Part shown: piece after piece, positions 13,216 through 26,689 of the stretch
Numbering within the stretch: the stretch's first letter is position 1
Layout of the letters: the number at the start of each line of letters is the position of its first letter
NCBI RefSeq assembly: GCF_043641665.1
Contig: NC_092199.1
Coordinates: 17,502,070 to 17,566,069 of the forward strand
DNA length: 64,000 bases
From: Enoplosus armatus
Taxonomy: Eukaryota > Chordata > Actinopteri > Centrarchiformes > Enoplosidae
Reading direction: 5' to 3'
Position numbers and translations under genes: made by a program
Notes under the pieces: model-generated
What the model saw: the letters and a program-made list of their open reading frames with translations, nothing else
The model's database searches: none
Told to the model about the DNA's origin: nothing

Positions 13216-16200
13216 CTACTTGGCGTGATGCTCGTAGGGAATGCTATTCTGAGGTTGGGGGAAGGGAGAGAGAAGGCCCAATATGTCAAGTCAGAACCCA
13301 CATCCTGCACCAACCACACAACTGGAGAAAGTCTTTTGTAAATGATGTAGACAAAAACTCCATTAGCATCCCTCTCCATAAGATCATTTAGTCTCTGATT
13401 AGTGAAGTAACAAGATACAGACTTCCATGAAGACAAAGTTTAATGAACTTTTAAATGTAATTGCACCTGCTACTAGTTACTGTAAAGCTTAAAGCACAGC
13501 TTCCTCCTAGATATTCAGAAGAGGACTTCTATCTCAAGCCAATCCTGGGATGAGTGCATCGTTTCTTCTTTCTATCAATGCTAGTGGGTTTAGGAGACAC
13601 TATAATAAGAAAGCAGATGTGTCTCAGGGGTGTCTTGTACCTGTGAGGTGGACATGCGGGAGGTGTCCTGCCGTCCTGTTAGATCTGAGGAGGACACGTT
13701 GACAGGAGCGCCACGGTGCAGTCGCATGCTGACCTTTCGTTCACGCTCCATACCAGACACTTGTCGAGGGGATGTGTTTGCTGGAGATCAGAAACCAAAA
13801 AAAATGATGATAGAATTCATGAATACTTCCCTATTTGCATCAGGTTCCACACAAATAGGGTATGTCGAGTATGTGTAATGACCAAAACACATTTTATTTT
13901 TGAATAAAGGAAAAAAATAATAATAATAATAATATAAGCCAATCTGCATTAATGTCATAATAAACAAGCATAGTCAGATCAGAGCGCATATTGTAAACCA
14001 TTGAATTCTAGTGTTGAAATCTTAAAATCCTTAAACGCTACGCTGATGGGTTTGCCACATCTACTCACAGATGTAGGGCTGGAATGAACTGACCTGTGTG
14101 TGAGGTGGGCGTTAGCGGGGTGGGTGGCGCTCCGTCCTGGGTTCCTCTTGGTCGTCCTGATGCGGCAGGTATTCCTCTGGCTCCTGGATTCCTGCCGTGC
14201 CTCAGCCTGTCCTCCCGGTCCCGGCGTTCTCGCTCTGCTTCCTCCGCTGCACGGTTGGCTCCCTGTGTACAACAACAACAGCAAAAAAATTCAACGAAAA
14301 CCAGAACCACTTGCTGGCATCACAGGAAAAGTCAGAGGATCGCCAAGGTGAGTAGGGAGTCATAATCTGAGCAACATGGATATCTGTACCAAATTTCATG
14401 ATATTCCATCCCATAGCTGTTGAGAGATTTCAGTAAAAGCCAAAAATGTCAACCTGTTGGTGGTGGCTGATGAAAAGTCAGGTTATTAATTAGTCTATTA
14501 CAAAAGTCTGGCTACTGTTTGCTAGGCTATTTATTTTAATAAGTTATAAAATATGTTTCTACACTGGGGATCTAGGCTGTTATGCCTACTAAATGTTCTA
14601 GGATTCAATGTGTGTCGCTGAGTGAATCCTCATGTTCTGTTGTTTGTTTTGCTATTGCACATATAAAAATAAACCTGGGCGAAGAACACTAATGCCCTTC
14701 TGAGGCGGCTGAGGTCCTTCAACATCTGCTGGACTATGCCGAGGATGTTCTACGAGTCTGTGGTGGCCAGTGCTATCCTCTAGGCTGTTGCATGCTGGGG
14801 AAGCAGGCTGAGGGTGGCAGACACCAACGGACTTTAAACAGTGCATTACATACATACATACAGATATATACATATATTTTTCATTTTTATTTTTCACTTA
14901 AATATTGTAAATGTGTAATTTTTTATTTCTTATTTTTTTATATCTTATTTTTGTACATACTCTCATTTCTAAATTTATGCTACTTTCTACTCTTAAATGG
15001 GAGCACCAGTACTGTATAATTTCCCCCCGGGGATCAATAAAATATTCCTGATTCTGATTTAATCTGGTCGGTTAACGGCTAATGATCGGTTAACGAGGGT
15101 CGGCTATCGGTCAGGAAAAACAATCCTAAATTAGCATCCCTAGTGAGGATGATTTCATATCAGTCTGACATGACCAGCATTACAATACGACGTGGAAGGA
15201 TTTGTAATCAGATCGTCTCCTCTGCTTAAATGCAGTTTCAAAGGCTTTTCTACCATATCAAAAGGATTCAATCCTGAAGGAAATGAATATGACGGGAATA
15301 CAACATGAAAATTATAAAACGCAAAAAAAAGAAATTGCTAATCTAAAATTAAATATCAAGGTATCAACACAAATTCCTCGTCATGAATCAAGGTATTTTC
15401 GGTATCTATAAACACTTTTCAAGTATAAATACTGTAGACAGTTCGGACATTATGATTAGTACTCACAAACTTGAGCATGTTCCAGTCAAATACATAGTCA
15501 TAAGAGAAGCCCTGTCTGTGGAACAGGTTCCTGAAGAGCTGCCGAAGGTATGAGTAGTCCGGCTTGTCGTCAAAGCGCAGAGAGCGACAAAAATTCAGGT
15601 AGGTCGCAAACTCAGCTGTGGCGAAGACGGAGAAAACATTTCACAGCTGATGGTAGTGACTGACTGTTCTCCATTAATATTGGTCAATATGGAATTATAA
15701 ACACATAAAAATTTAAATGAAGAAAGTAAGTTGAGACTCACAGGGGTATCCCTTGCAAAGCACCTCAATGGGGGTGGACATTTTCTTCTCGCTGATCCGC
15801 TCATATTTCTGCCTTTTGGTAGCAGCCTTGAGGCCTTGCCAAGGCAGCGAGCCCAGATTGAAATACATGAGAACATAGCCCAAAGACTCCAGGTCATCGC
15901 GCCTTGACTGCTCTGTAGAGGGAGACAGCAGACAAGAAGAAGGACGAAGAGAAGAGAAAGAAAAAGCAGTCATTCCTGCACTCAACAATGAATTTGAAGT
16001 AGTATTTAAGTATTTTGGAGTAATGTGTTGACGTCAAACAGGTCTATTGACTATATTTGTTTACCAATCCCCAGATGTGTGTTGATCGAGGCATAGCGCG
16101 CAGTGCCAGTCAGGTTCTTGTTCTCACGGTAGGGGATGTGCTGGTGCGTGCGAGCGTCACGATATTTTTTAGCTAGGCCAAAGTCGATAATGTAGACTAG

Positions 16201-17858
16201 GTTGCCCTTCTTGCCCAGTCCCATCAGGAAGTTATCAGGCTTCACATCTCTGTGGATGAAGTTCTTGGAGTGAATGTACTCAATGCGACTGATCTGTAGT
16301 AGAGAAGAACAAAATCCAAAACAGACAAATTAGGGTCACACACCATATTAATTATGAGGGCATTTGCTAAGCGCCCATTCTGTACACCACAGTCAAGTCA
16401 CATTTTGGGGGGTTAGGGTTGGATTAAGAATTTACTGACTAAACTGGATGATCATGATGTTAATCAAGGCAAACCATTAAATTAAAATAAATTAAATTAA
16501 ACATATTCTATGAAGTTGAGTGTTTTCTATTTGTGTTCAAACCCGGGTCACTGTAGACTCAGCCTCCAAGTGTATTTTGGACTCCCAGGTGGCAGTCAGA
16601 TAATGCACTCGCAATTCATCGTACTGGTGTGTGATGGTGTTCCACAGCAAAGTAAGTGAGGGGAGTTCAAGATGGATGATGTCCCTAAATCCATCTCCAG
16701 ACACTGCAGCGAGCAGTCAAATATCCATCGCAATGAAATTGACTAAACAGACCTGTTATTTTCCTTTGTCTGTGGTCGGTGATCAGACGTTTGGAGAATT
16801 CTCCGATTGTTGTCAGCCTACTTTGTTCCCTCTGTTGACGCTTCTCCTCACTAAGGTTGCTGCTGCTAGCGCTAGCCATAAGTGGGCGTAGCTATATACG
16901 GTTATGCATAGCGTTGGTGCTGTTGTTGTGACACTGACGGTCTCCACACTGTTGATTGTAGTCGAGCATTGCTGCTTTGGGCATGATGAGCGGTGCTTGA
17001 TGATTAGAATTGAGGCCAAACAGTTCAATCTTGGTTTCATCAGACCAGAGAATCTTTAGATCCTCTTTAAATCCTTTAGATGGTCTTTTGCAAACTCCAA
17101 ATGTCATTTGTCTTTCACTGAGGAGAGGCTTCCGTCTGGCCACTCTGCCATAAAGCCCAGATCAGCGGGGTGTTGCATTGACGGTTGTCCTTCTGGAGCT
17201 CAGCCAGAGTGATCATCAGGTTCTTGGTCACCTCTCTTACCAAGGCCCTTCTTTCCTGATGGCTCAGTTTGGCCGGGTGGCCAGCTCTAGGAAGAGTTCT
17301 GGTTGTTCCAAACTTCTTCCATTTAAGAATTATCTAGGCCACTGTGCTCTTGGGAACCTTCAATGCACCTGGACATTTTTTGTAGTCTTCCCCACCTCTG
17401 TGCCCTGACACAATCCTGTCTTTGAGCTCTGGAGGCAGTTCTTTCAACGTCATGGCTTGGTTTTTGCTGCAATATGCATTGTCAGCTGTGAGACCTTCTA
17501 TAGACAGGCGTGCGTCTTTGCAAATTATCATTTAATTTACCACAAGAGGACTTGATCGAGACAATCAAGGTGGTAGAAACATCTCCTATACTTATGTCAA
17601 TGTGTATTTTAGTTTTTTCCTTGTAATACATTTGCAAAAAAATCCAAAACCCTGTTTTCACTTTGTCATTATGTCAGTACTGGGTGTAGATTGATGAGGT
17701 AAAAAATGAATTTAAACAATTTAAGCATAAGGCTTAAAGTGGCCCATATAAACACTGAAGCCCTTTTCTGCTCTCATTTTCAGCTGCTCTGGATTAGTAG
17801 TTGAAAGTGTGATACAATCTAAAAGTAGGATACGTGCAGAGGTCAGGAGGTAAAGAGT

Positions 17859-17901
<43 letters not shown>

Positions 17902-20900
17902 AAGTGAGCAGGCAGTCTCACCATCTGATCAGCCAGTAGCAGGACTGTCTTGAGGCTGAACTTGCGGGAGCAAAAGTTGAAGAGATCCTCCAGGCTGGGC
18001 CCCAGCAGCTCCATCACCATCACGTTGTAGTCACCTTCTGCTCCACACCACTTTATTGTTGGAATGCCCACTGCAAAAACATGGGAGTAGACACAATTAC
18101 AGTGGTAAGAACACAAAATTGTATTCTCTTCTTCTTGATGATGTGTTTTACTTGCACAAGCAAGAAGTTGGCTGCAATAGCATCACCAGGGTAGATGTCA
18201 CACATCTGATAATGTGTATGGGTTGTAACTTCAGTGACAGCACATTCTTTGCAGTCTGGACTATTACCATTTTCTGTCCCGCTGCCTATTCAGGGTGGCA
18301 ACACACACTGCACTGTAAGGCGACAGTACAAACAACCGAGCCACCATTCCATTCACATATTCTTTATCGTGATTTTAAAAGTATAATTATGTGTCCAATT
18401 TATTTTGGTTGCCTTAAATAGGGAGATTAGGTAGAAAAGGGGCTACAAATCCTACACAGTTTACCCAATATTAACAACTGCACAACCTACTTTTTGTCTC
18501 ATTTGTGGTCTGATGAACATTAAGTTAAAGGCGTCTCCCTGCCCCTCCGTAGGTTTCAGGAAGTTGGCCAGTCAGAAGAAAGTGGGCTAAAACAGCTTGG
18601 TTCAGACAATAGACTGTATATAAATATGGACGACATGACAGCCAAAACGTCTCAATTGCCCCCGGTGGCTGGCTGCAGTATATGTCATAAGCCCTGCCCC
18701 CTCCATGTTAGCAGATGGGACATGGGCCAAACTAAAATAATCACGTCAAATACATTCTTCCCAAAGATGGTTTCTGTCATTTCAGGTAGTTCTTATCACA
18801 CTGATGTTTGTTCAAGTGTTCATTTTTCTGATAAGTTTGGTTTTACTTAGAAATAGGGGTGTGGCGTCATGATTGACAGGTTTAATTGACTGTGGTGTGC
18901 TCGCAATTGGGTCGGGCGAGTATAAGGGCGGGACCTCGATCCTGCGACTCCACCTTTATATACAGTGTGGTGGAGACAGAGGGTGAACTGAGGGGCTGCA
19001 TAAAGGACCAGTATAAGATAAATAAGGAATTTTTTGAACTGTGAATCATGCAAAGCTACTCTAGTGGAGTCCGAGAATAAAAATATAGCTGAAAGCATAA
19101 TAATTAATAAAATGAGAATAATATGGGACCTTTAAGGCTGTGAGTTGATTCAGTGTTGCAGCCAGGCTCTCTCCCTCAGCTTTGTTTGGTGACTCATGTG
19201 GATCACTAGCTGCTGAAGCCATGTAAGCATCACATTTAAAGAGACGGTGGTGGGTGTAAGGGAGAGGAGAGTATCAATGAGGAAGAAAATTACAAGAAAG
19301 CAGATATGGTGGGGGCAAGGGACAAAAATGACCATGCGACTCTGTACGAAAAGAGGAGTAAATAAATATATGGTTAGAGGGGGGGAATGATGAGGAAATG
19401 GAAGCTGAACACACTAGGGCTGAGATGGACATCACAAGTCCAATGAGAGATGAGGACTCCAGCATGTGAGCTGATATATCACCTCCTCCTTGCATCATCT
19501 TGTAGATCTTGCTCTCAATGTGGAGCTGGGGGTGTTTGGTCTTCACACATTCCAACTTAATCGCAACCTCCTCACCCACCGAAATATCTGTGCCTGGAAA
19601 AGGACAAATGTTAATACACAAATTACAAATAAAATTCCACTTACTACTATACAGAAAGCTTAAATTTTATCTGTCATGGTTTTACAGGTACAGCAGTGTG
19701 TTTGACAGCTCTGGGGAAAGTTCTGCTGGAGAGCATGTACAGACCGTCCTTTGTTGCTTCATTTCAGCTGGTTTAAACCCAGTTTAGAATTGTTGTGCAA
19801 TGTAATTGGACCAAACATTTTCATCGCCTATTTGTTATTTGAAGCATAACCTAAAGACCCCACCTCAAACTAGTGTAAAACCTCTTCAGTGATAATGATT
19901 TGAGTTTTGTCAAATTTTGTCGCTTTTCATCCACCTTTTCTAATTAGATCATTTGCATAAAAATGCTTGGACGGAAACATGGCTTTGCATTTCTCTGTTG
20001 CATATTAACTTATTTAAATAGAATCAAGCATCCTTTTACATTAATTAACAGTCTTGAACCAATTTTTGTTGCATTACATAGGCGTACTCAACAGTTTTAG
20101 AACAAGCTATTTAAGATAAATCTATGTGCAGCAGTGAGAGGTGAAACATTGTTTTAGAGCGCACACATGCGCAAACTATTTGCTAACAACTGCACTGTTT
20201 CGTTTTCATGATTGTGAAAGACTGAAATTTGACTTCTTTTAGACTGTTTTAGAGCTCCCTCTAGTGTGTTACATGCTAAAAATTAACACATTATCTAAAG
20301 ACATAGTTACTCTAGATGGCATTGCCCTGGCCTCCAGTGCCACCCTGAGGAATCTTGGAGTTGTCTTTGACTTAACTCCTTTAAGTCTCTTTAACTCCCA
20401 CAGAAAACAAACTTCAAGGACTGCCTTTTTTCACCTCCGTAACATTGAAACATCAGTTAGATCCTGTCTCAAACAGATGCAGAAAAATTTGTCCATGCAT
20501 TTGTTACATCTAGGCTGGATTATTGCAATTCCTTATTATCAGGCTGTCCCAATAAGTCCCTGAAGACTCTCCAGCTGATCCAGAATGCTGCGGCACGTGT
20601 ACTGACAAGAACCAGGAAAAGAGACCATATTTCTCCAGTATTAGCTTCTCTGCACTGGCTCCCTGTAAAATCCAGAATAGAGTTTTAAATCCTTCTCCTC
20701 ACCTACAAAGCTCTTACTGGTCAGGCACCATCATATCTTAAAGAGCTCATAGAAAAGAGCTCACCTATTACCCCACTAGAGCACTGCGCTCCCAGAATGC
20801 AGGGTTGCTTGTGGTTCCTAGAGTCTCCAAAAGTCGAACAGGAGCCAGAGCCTTCAGCTATCAAGCTCCTCTCCTGTGGAATCAGCTCCCAGTTTGGGTA

Positions 20901-23151
20901 CAGAAGGCAGACACCCTCCCCACATTTAACAGTAGGCTTAAGGCTGTCCTCTTTGATAAAGCTTATAGTTAGTTGCTATAAGCCTCCACTACCAGGAGAA
21001 TTCCTATGAAGTACTGAGCTCCTCTCTCTCTCCATCTGTACACTTATCCCATTAATGCATGTTACTAACTCAACATCTTCTCTCTCCCAAAGTTGTGTGC
21101 TTTCTCTTCTCCTGTTGCTTTCTGCAGGTATTTCTGCCTCCGGAGCTGTGGCCTGGATCTATTTATTCCCACTTTTAGACTGGGGAAGACCAGCACTAGG
21201 ACTTGCTCTGGTAAAATCCTGTTAAAACAGTCTGTGACCATGCAAATGGTAGATGGACAATATGGATGGATGTTCTCTGTCAACAGGAAGAACCATGCTA
21301 GCAGTTCTCCGGACAGTGAGGTCGACTCATACACTATCCAATGGTTTAACCTGGCGTCTGACCGGGGAGGTGGCCTCAAAGACTGTGCCAAGGCTAAAGA
21401 GGAATTAACTGCGACACAGATAAAACATTGTGCTAGTCTTATGCAGCAACACTTAGCCTATGATTTGCATTTTTAACTTCACAATTGGATAGTGTATAGC
21501 AACAGCGGCCCCTTAAAAAGATACTGTATAGTTTACATATATTTTCATCATTACATTACCAGTGTGCTTTGGGTTGTCAAAGCACACAGGTCAATTTTTA
21601 TATTTATTTCTATTATGTGTACACATTAACTGCCATGTCTCTTCATCTATCTTCATATGTTGATTGACATGATTACACTGGTCTGCATACAGTGCCGTCA
21701 AAGAAAAGTAGTGTGCAACATATATAAAAAGGTTTTACACTCACTTGAGGTTTTTTTTCCTCTCCCTTTTGTCCATGAAGAGTTTACGCGACAAATGGGC
21801 AAACGTGTTTGTCATACAAATAATGATTTAGCAAATATGACATGACAGATCAGCTGTTTGGTCCGATTACATTACACAACAATAATAAACTGGGTTTACA
21901 CATACTGAAATTAAGCAGCGAATGACTGTCAATGATCTCCAGCATAACTTTCCCAAGAGCTGTCAAACACACTGCTGTAAACTGCTATAAATCAGGAAAC
22001 CCCTCACTTTGTGCTCAGGTAGACTGTTTTGCCTCAACCCAGCTGATGGAAACACACCTAATTCACATTCTGTTTATTGGAACATTTCTAACACTGGCTA
22101 AAATTCCTTTGATTGTGGTCAACTTAAATAATTGCGGCAATCATGTCATAATTGTAACCTACCAACCATCTACTTATGACATGGCAAGATTAAACTGACT
22201 CTTGATAAGTTTCCTAAGCCTGCACATCAAAGTTTACTTTGTTTAGGAGCTAACTGATGCCTTCATCAACCGGAAATAACAGTCCCAAACATTCCCACAT
22301 GACTACTCAACAGTAAATCCACGCAATACATCAAATGGGTGATAGAAATAGAAAGAAGCAACCTTGGAAAACTGAAAGGGACAGGGCAGAATTACCTAAC
22401 CATTTGGCTACAGTCCTCTCCAGAACTTGAATTTGCTGAGAGACCGCAGGGGTCAAGCTAGTTTAGGTTACTCTTTCATTTTAGCTGGCTACCTATTTCG
22501 CCAGCTAAAATGACAACCATCAATGTTGTGAGTAGAAAACTGAAACTCTTTGGTGCCTGCCAAATGTAAATGGGGGACGGGAGGGCTTGTATTATTATGT
22601 CGGTGTTGACTGTGTAGGGTCTCGGCCGAGCCGTGTAGCTGTTGGCACATAATTGTAATGTAGGCTGGAGCTGCCAACAATCAGCGTTGTTCTGCTAACG
22701 ATACACACTAATCTAAGACAGCAGCAGCATTGCAGCATTGTGTATATGTAACACAAATCTCAGTTAAACAAGCTAGATATCTGCATTTTCTGTAATGCCT
22801 GCAATGCCACCAACCGGTCAGGGTATTTCGACTCACATTGCCTTGTTTCGTCATTTCAGTAGATCGCAATAGTTAGCTAACTTAGCAAGACAGAAGCAAC
22901 GTTAAGGAAAAGTAACAACTAGCTAGCTTGTTGACGTAAACTGGGCTGAATACAAACACGACATGAAGCGGATATAATTTGGACTCGGAAATGTTTTAAA
23001 ATGTTGATAATAACGGGCAGTGAACATCTGGTTAGTAAACATACGGTCAAGTTGAAGATAACATTTTTTACTCACCTAAATAGATGTCCCCGAAAGATCC
23101 ACTTCCGATTTTTCTGCCCAGTCTGTATCGATTCCCCACTCTCAGCTCCAT
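13216..23151 (-). CDS. csnk1d: Casein kinase 1 delta
   Basis: Ser/Thr kinase that phosphorylates PER proteins and acts in Wnt, trafficking and cytoskeletal control. Coding exons, - strand, 5' to 3': 23151-23076, 19593-19483, 18070-17922, 16293-16065, 15912-15742, 15615-15467, 14262-14094, 13780-13641, 13248-13216. All junctions are GT-AG with matched phases, giving 408 aa (human isoform 2 has 409). The start is [20 protein letters not shown]. Glycine loop GSGSFGDIY (about 16-24), K38 in VAIKLE, catalytic HRDVKPDNF with D128, and DFGLAKK are all present, with the CK1 NLS-like TKRQKYE. The regulatory tail ([38 protein letters not shown]) is delta-like and ends [10 protein letters not shown], close to the human delta-2 end. 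Delta rather than epsilon follows from the tail and from the slc16a3 neighbour. An alternative last exon lies at 9729-9779. Confidence 0.95.
14680..15060 (+). mobile_element. LINE 3' end with CTGATT tail, copy 1
   Basis: Begins with a reverse-transcriptase C-terminal relic ([20 protein letters not shown]). An AT-rich 3' UTR follows, then CCCCCCGGGGATCAATAAAATATTC and a TGATTCTGATT tail. The same 3' UTR recurs at 41975-42120 and 58615-58852. It lies in a csnk1d intron, antisense to the gene. Confidence 0.75.
16895..17720 (-). mobile_element. Decayed Tc1/mariner element
   Basis: On the - strand, broken frames encode a Tc1 transposase. [20 protein letters not shown] matches the N-terminal helix-turn-helix region, and [17 protein letters not shown] carries the WSDE catalytic motif. 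The plus-strand stretch 17560-17720 (AATACATTTGCAAAAA, then GTGTAGATTGATGAGG) is a typical Tc1 terminal UTR. The C-terminal catalytic third is missing. It lies in the csnk1d intron between coding exons 3 and 4. Confidence 0.85.
17862..17898. repeat. GT microsatellite near csnk1d exon 3 donor
   Basis: A run of GT units about 20 bp downstream (in the - sense) of the exon 3 donor at 17921, so on the csnk1d transcript it is a CA repeat close to the 5' splice site. Intronic CA repeats can influence splicing; here that is only a possibility. Confidence 0.8.
18840..19135 (-). mobile_element. TTAA-flanked MITE, copy 2 (reverse orientation)
   Basis: Ends ATATGGGACCTTTAA at 19121-19135. The reverse complement matches the left half of the element at 6464-6981. 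The partner end is not clear; a TTAAAGG at about 18523 is a candidate. The stretch 18600-18800 (TATATAAATATGGACGACAT and following) looks like another common fish repeat. Confidence 0.6.
20240..20975 (+). mobile_element. L2/Rex-like LINE 3' fragment
   Basis: Translates in pieces to the C-terminal part of a non-LTR reverse transcriptase: [20 protein letters not shown], then [19 protein letters not shown], then [18 protein letters not shown]. This thumb/C-terminal block is characteristic of L2-type fish LINEs. Several frameshifts. In csnk1d intron 1, antisense to the gene. Confidence 0.8.
20976..23075. other. csnk1d intron 1, remaining sequence
   Basis: No protein-coding signal recognised. ORFs at 21093-21476 and 21932-22198 show no known motif, and the codon pattern looks random. 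Confidence 0.4.
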
Positions 23152-23600
23152 TTCGCTATCAGCTAACGTTACGTCTGTTTGCTTCGTTGGCGAATAACGT
23201 TGCTTATCCTAAATGTTCAGCGTTTAACCTTTGATTTACGTTACCTCGACAATTATTCCACCTTCTTTGAATGGTTTACAACCCCTTCATTCACACTCCC
23301 CCCGTCCCCCAGAATCCCAGCTCCCTCTGCAACAATACAAATTTCACCATCCCCTTTCAGTTTTTCTAAGGAATAAAGGCCTATAATATCGATATCGTCC
23401 GATAGTGTGAATCGCGTAGTTTATGCTCGCCGTATTTTGGGGGTCATTATGGCCCCAAAAAAAAAGGATGGAGACGGATTTCGCATATAGACTTGACCCG
23501 TAGTCGTACGCAGCTTCACTTCACTGTTGGATTTTCCTCCACCGTGAAAGCTGTCATTCGCTGCTGACGTCACTTCCCCTAGCAACTACAGGCAGATTTG
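23152..23600 (-). promoter_or_regulatory. csnk1d: csnk1d 5' UTR and promoter region
   Basis: Immediately upstream of the csnk1d ATG (23151-23149). Between about 23380 and 23600 the sequence is richer in CpG than its surroundings. It contains a perfect palindromic CRE, TGACGTCA, at about 23564, next to CACTTCCCC, an ETS-like site. The start site itself cannot be fixed from sequence. Confidence 0.5.
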
Positions 23601-25545
23601 GAAAAACCTCTCGAAACAATATGGGATGTCGAGCCAAAACTGGTCATTTAAAAATCTGTCAGTTATTTACATACAGTTCCATCATACATATGGAAAACTG
23701 GAATAATCCAGATAGCACAATTAACCCTTTCATTACATGAAGATTTAGAAAGCATGATTTAAACCTAAATGAATTAGTAATGTCTTACGACTACATAATG
23801 TACTGTTTTGGAGCACTGTACATTAGGCTACTATTGTAGTAATACCATAACACTGGCTGCTATAGCCCAACACAATACATAAGAATTCTTCTTCTTAATG
23901 ATTTTTATGTAGTTTTATACATTGAGGCTTAGCAGTAGAATGCTGATGAATTCATGTTAAAACGTACTTAAGGGAAATACAAGCATGTTGAATTTGTGAC
24001 AGATTCTTTCATCATCCAGGCGTAATGATATATAAATGTTGTCTATTGGAATGTGATAAACAAGACAACATTAAGTAACACAAACTGAATCAGAGCTACA
24101 CTGGCAATGATGTCAAGATACCATGTCCACAGTTGACATATTAATAACTATATTGATTATTTATTATGTAGTAATTTTATTTTTTTATTGAGTAGTAATT
24201 CATAGCTATAGTACACGATGCACAAAATGGCAACACATATAAAAAGGATATATAGGGAAATAAAAAAGTGAAACCTGTGTCAACAAACTGTTCCCTGCTT
24301 TGCATGAGATTGTGGTTGCCAAAAAACATCTGACCCCTATTCATAAGAATGTAATTTTATCTGCTGTTAGCAAGACCAGTTTCACCTGTCAGACAGACAC
24401 ATCTCAACTGAGATGAGACACAGCAGTTTTGTGGGTTGTTATAGCATTCATAATCCACAACATTCAGACACACACTGTCCCTAACCCAATACTGTATCAA
24501 CTGAGGTCAAGTTCCATGTTGGTTGTTAGGATTATTGCACAACTCCAGCACAGAAAACCAGAGAATGACAAATGGGAAATAATCTTATCCAGCATCTTTT
24601 AGCACACAGTTCTTCTGTCTCAGTCCCATGTATGGGAAGAAGGCCATGCTCCATTGTAACTTTCCCCTTTGCACACATCACATGAAAGGACAGACAAAGG
24701 TAGACAAATCATATGGGAACATGTCTCTGTTAGAGAGAAGTAAAGTACCAGTCTGAGTCATGCCCTTATTGTCAGATGGTCAGCCATTTAACTAGGAGTA
24801 TACAGTAAGTGGGAATTTTTGCATCTAAAATTTTCCAAACTAAATTACATAATACAAATTTTCAGGAAATAAAATGAGTGCCAACACCTAGTCATTTCCT
24901 TTTAATATGCTTGAATTCTGTTTAGATTTGCATATAAAGCCAGAGAGAAAGAGACAGACAGACAGACAGACAGACAGAGGAGGTTCTACTCATATCCAAG
25001 TTAGGTCAGCTCCAGCTGTATAGCCACACCCACTTAAATGAGTTAGGATTTTTCTGATTGGCTGAATATGGGCCAGCCCAGCACATTTTTTCTCATTGGT
25101 CGGCCTGTGGGCCAGTAAACATAGTGCTGAGGCAGCTCACATGGCAGACCTGTTGTTCTACAGATTGGGTAACAGTCTGGCACATGTAGACCAATGCTGT
25201 GCATGTTGTCTGCATGCTGCATTCACATCCTGTAGGAATAATGACCGACTTCACAGTTTAAGACAGCCTCATAGTGCTCGCAATCTTGATTGTGTCGAAA
25301 TGATTCTACACCAGGAATTAATTTTCTGGTGAAAATACTCCACTGCACTTTGTCAGTTAGGGAAAAATAATTTTTTGTAAACAGCAAACCAAACATTCAA
25401 ATGTTCACCACCTTAAAATATAGCAATTAGCCATGTAATGCAATGCAATTAATGATTTTGAATTTTAATGACAAAATGAATGTAGAATGACCAAGAATGT
25501 CTCTTTTGTATCATTTTAAATGTATATATCTTACTACAATTGACA
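23601..25545. other. Non-genic, AT-rich intergenic
   Basis: No coding sequence recognised. Contains a GACA tetranucleotide run (about 24954-24978). Confidence 0.45.
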
Positions 25546-25549
25546 GAAC

Positions 25550-25690
25550 ATGTGCTCCAGTTTCCTCCGACAGTCCAAAACATACAGACCATACAGCAGC
25601 TGTGGATGTGTTTGTAGTCCTGTGACAGGCTAGTGACTTGTTCATGGTGTATCTTACTTCTTGCTGGCATAGGCTGCAACCAGTTGTAGT
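25550..25690 (+). repeat. SINE/LINE 3' core fragment
   Basis: Resembles the conserved body of fish SINEs: GTGCTCCAGTTTCCTCCGAC, then AGTCCAAAACATACAG, then a TGTGACAGGCTAGTGACTTG block and ATAGGCTGCAACC. No tRNA head remains. Confidence 0.55.
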
Positions 25691-26400
25691 ATTTAACTTC
25701 TGTAAGCTTAAGTGGTTTTGGTAATGGAGGTCATATTATTTAAGTTCTTCCACTTGAGCTTCATCTGACCAATAAAATCCTTATGTTGTTTACATAAAGT
25801 AAATTACCATTCATAATAACTATGTCATGCAGCATGACATAAGTGAGAAATTGTTCAAATATCAAGATAAGTTCAGTATATACACATTTTAGGGAACATG
25901 GGCATATGTTAAAGAAAGTGATTTTACAGTGTACAAGCATGTTCACATTAACATGTCTGTAGGAGGCCATATGTACAGTGTGTGCAGGATAATAACTGAA
26001 TTATTCAATGAAGAGATTTACCAGTTGAATCCTGATTATTCATGAATGATCCACTTATAACAAATAGCTTGTGGCCAGAGAAACATTCAACTCTATGATG
26101 TCTTTGGCAGTTTGAGTTCAAACTAACAGTGGCATCTAGTGGATGTTTGGAAATACTGCAGTGAGTTGGTGATAGTTCCGTTTGGAAATTCTCAGTTGAA
26201 GTGCTTTTCTAAAAAGATGTAATCAGTGTCACCTTAAACTCCTCAGGGGACAGGCTGGCACAATCTAACATACTGGAGATTTCTCCTGTCCCATTTCTTG
26301 TAACTCCTCATCCTCCTGAGAGAGTTCATGGGGCCTCGTAGAGAGCTCGTCAGCACCAGCATTATTCCAGTCAGATTTGTAATGAATGTCAAAGATGTAG
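25691..26400. other. Non-genic intergenic
   Basis: Nothing recognised beyond short random ORFs. Confidence 0.4.
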
Positions 26401-26429
26401 AGTGACAGGGCAGCAAGCTCAGTGGACAG

Positions 26430-26640
26430 TTAAGTCAAGAATCAGCATGCGTTGGTTAATACTACTAATCATTTTAATTCATCAGTGGAATGTGAGAAGC
26501 CTGATTGCAAATGGACAAGATTTCAAACAGTTTATAGTTAGTAGAAGAGAGAACCCAGACACTGTGTGCCTTCAAGAGTCCTGGTGGCCTAACTTTGCCT
26601 TTGTTTTATAGGCAGTCAGACAAAATAAAAACACAGAAAA
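26430..26640 (+). pseudogene. LINE endonuclease N-terminal fragment
   Basis: Encodes IHQWNVRSLIANGQDFKQFI followed by VSRRENPDTVCLQESW, matching the first strands and the QE active-site motif of APE-type LINE endonucleases. It ends after about 60 residues in an A-rich stretch. Confidence 0.65.
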
Positions 26641-26689
26641 ACTTTCACTGTCTAACTTGCAAAAATACTAGACTTTCATCAGTTTTAAA

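Noticed and set aside
16631..17408. Plus-strand ORFs opposite the Tc1 element
   Set aside because: The Tc1 transposase reads on the minus strand; the plus ORFs are shadows with no known motif.
21093..21476. 127-aa ORF in csnk1d intron 1
   Set aside because: No recognisable domain, overlaps an antisense ORF of similar length, and adjoins LINE debris; probably chance.
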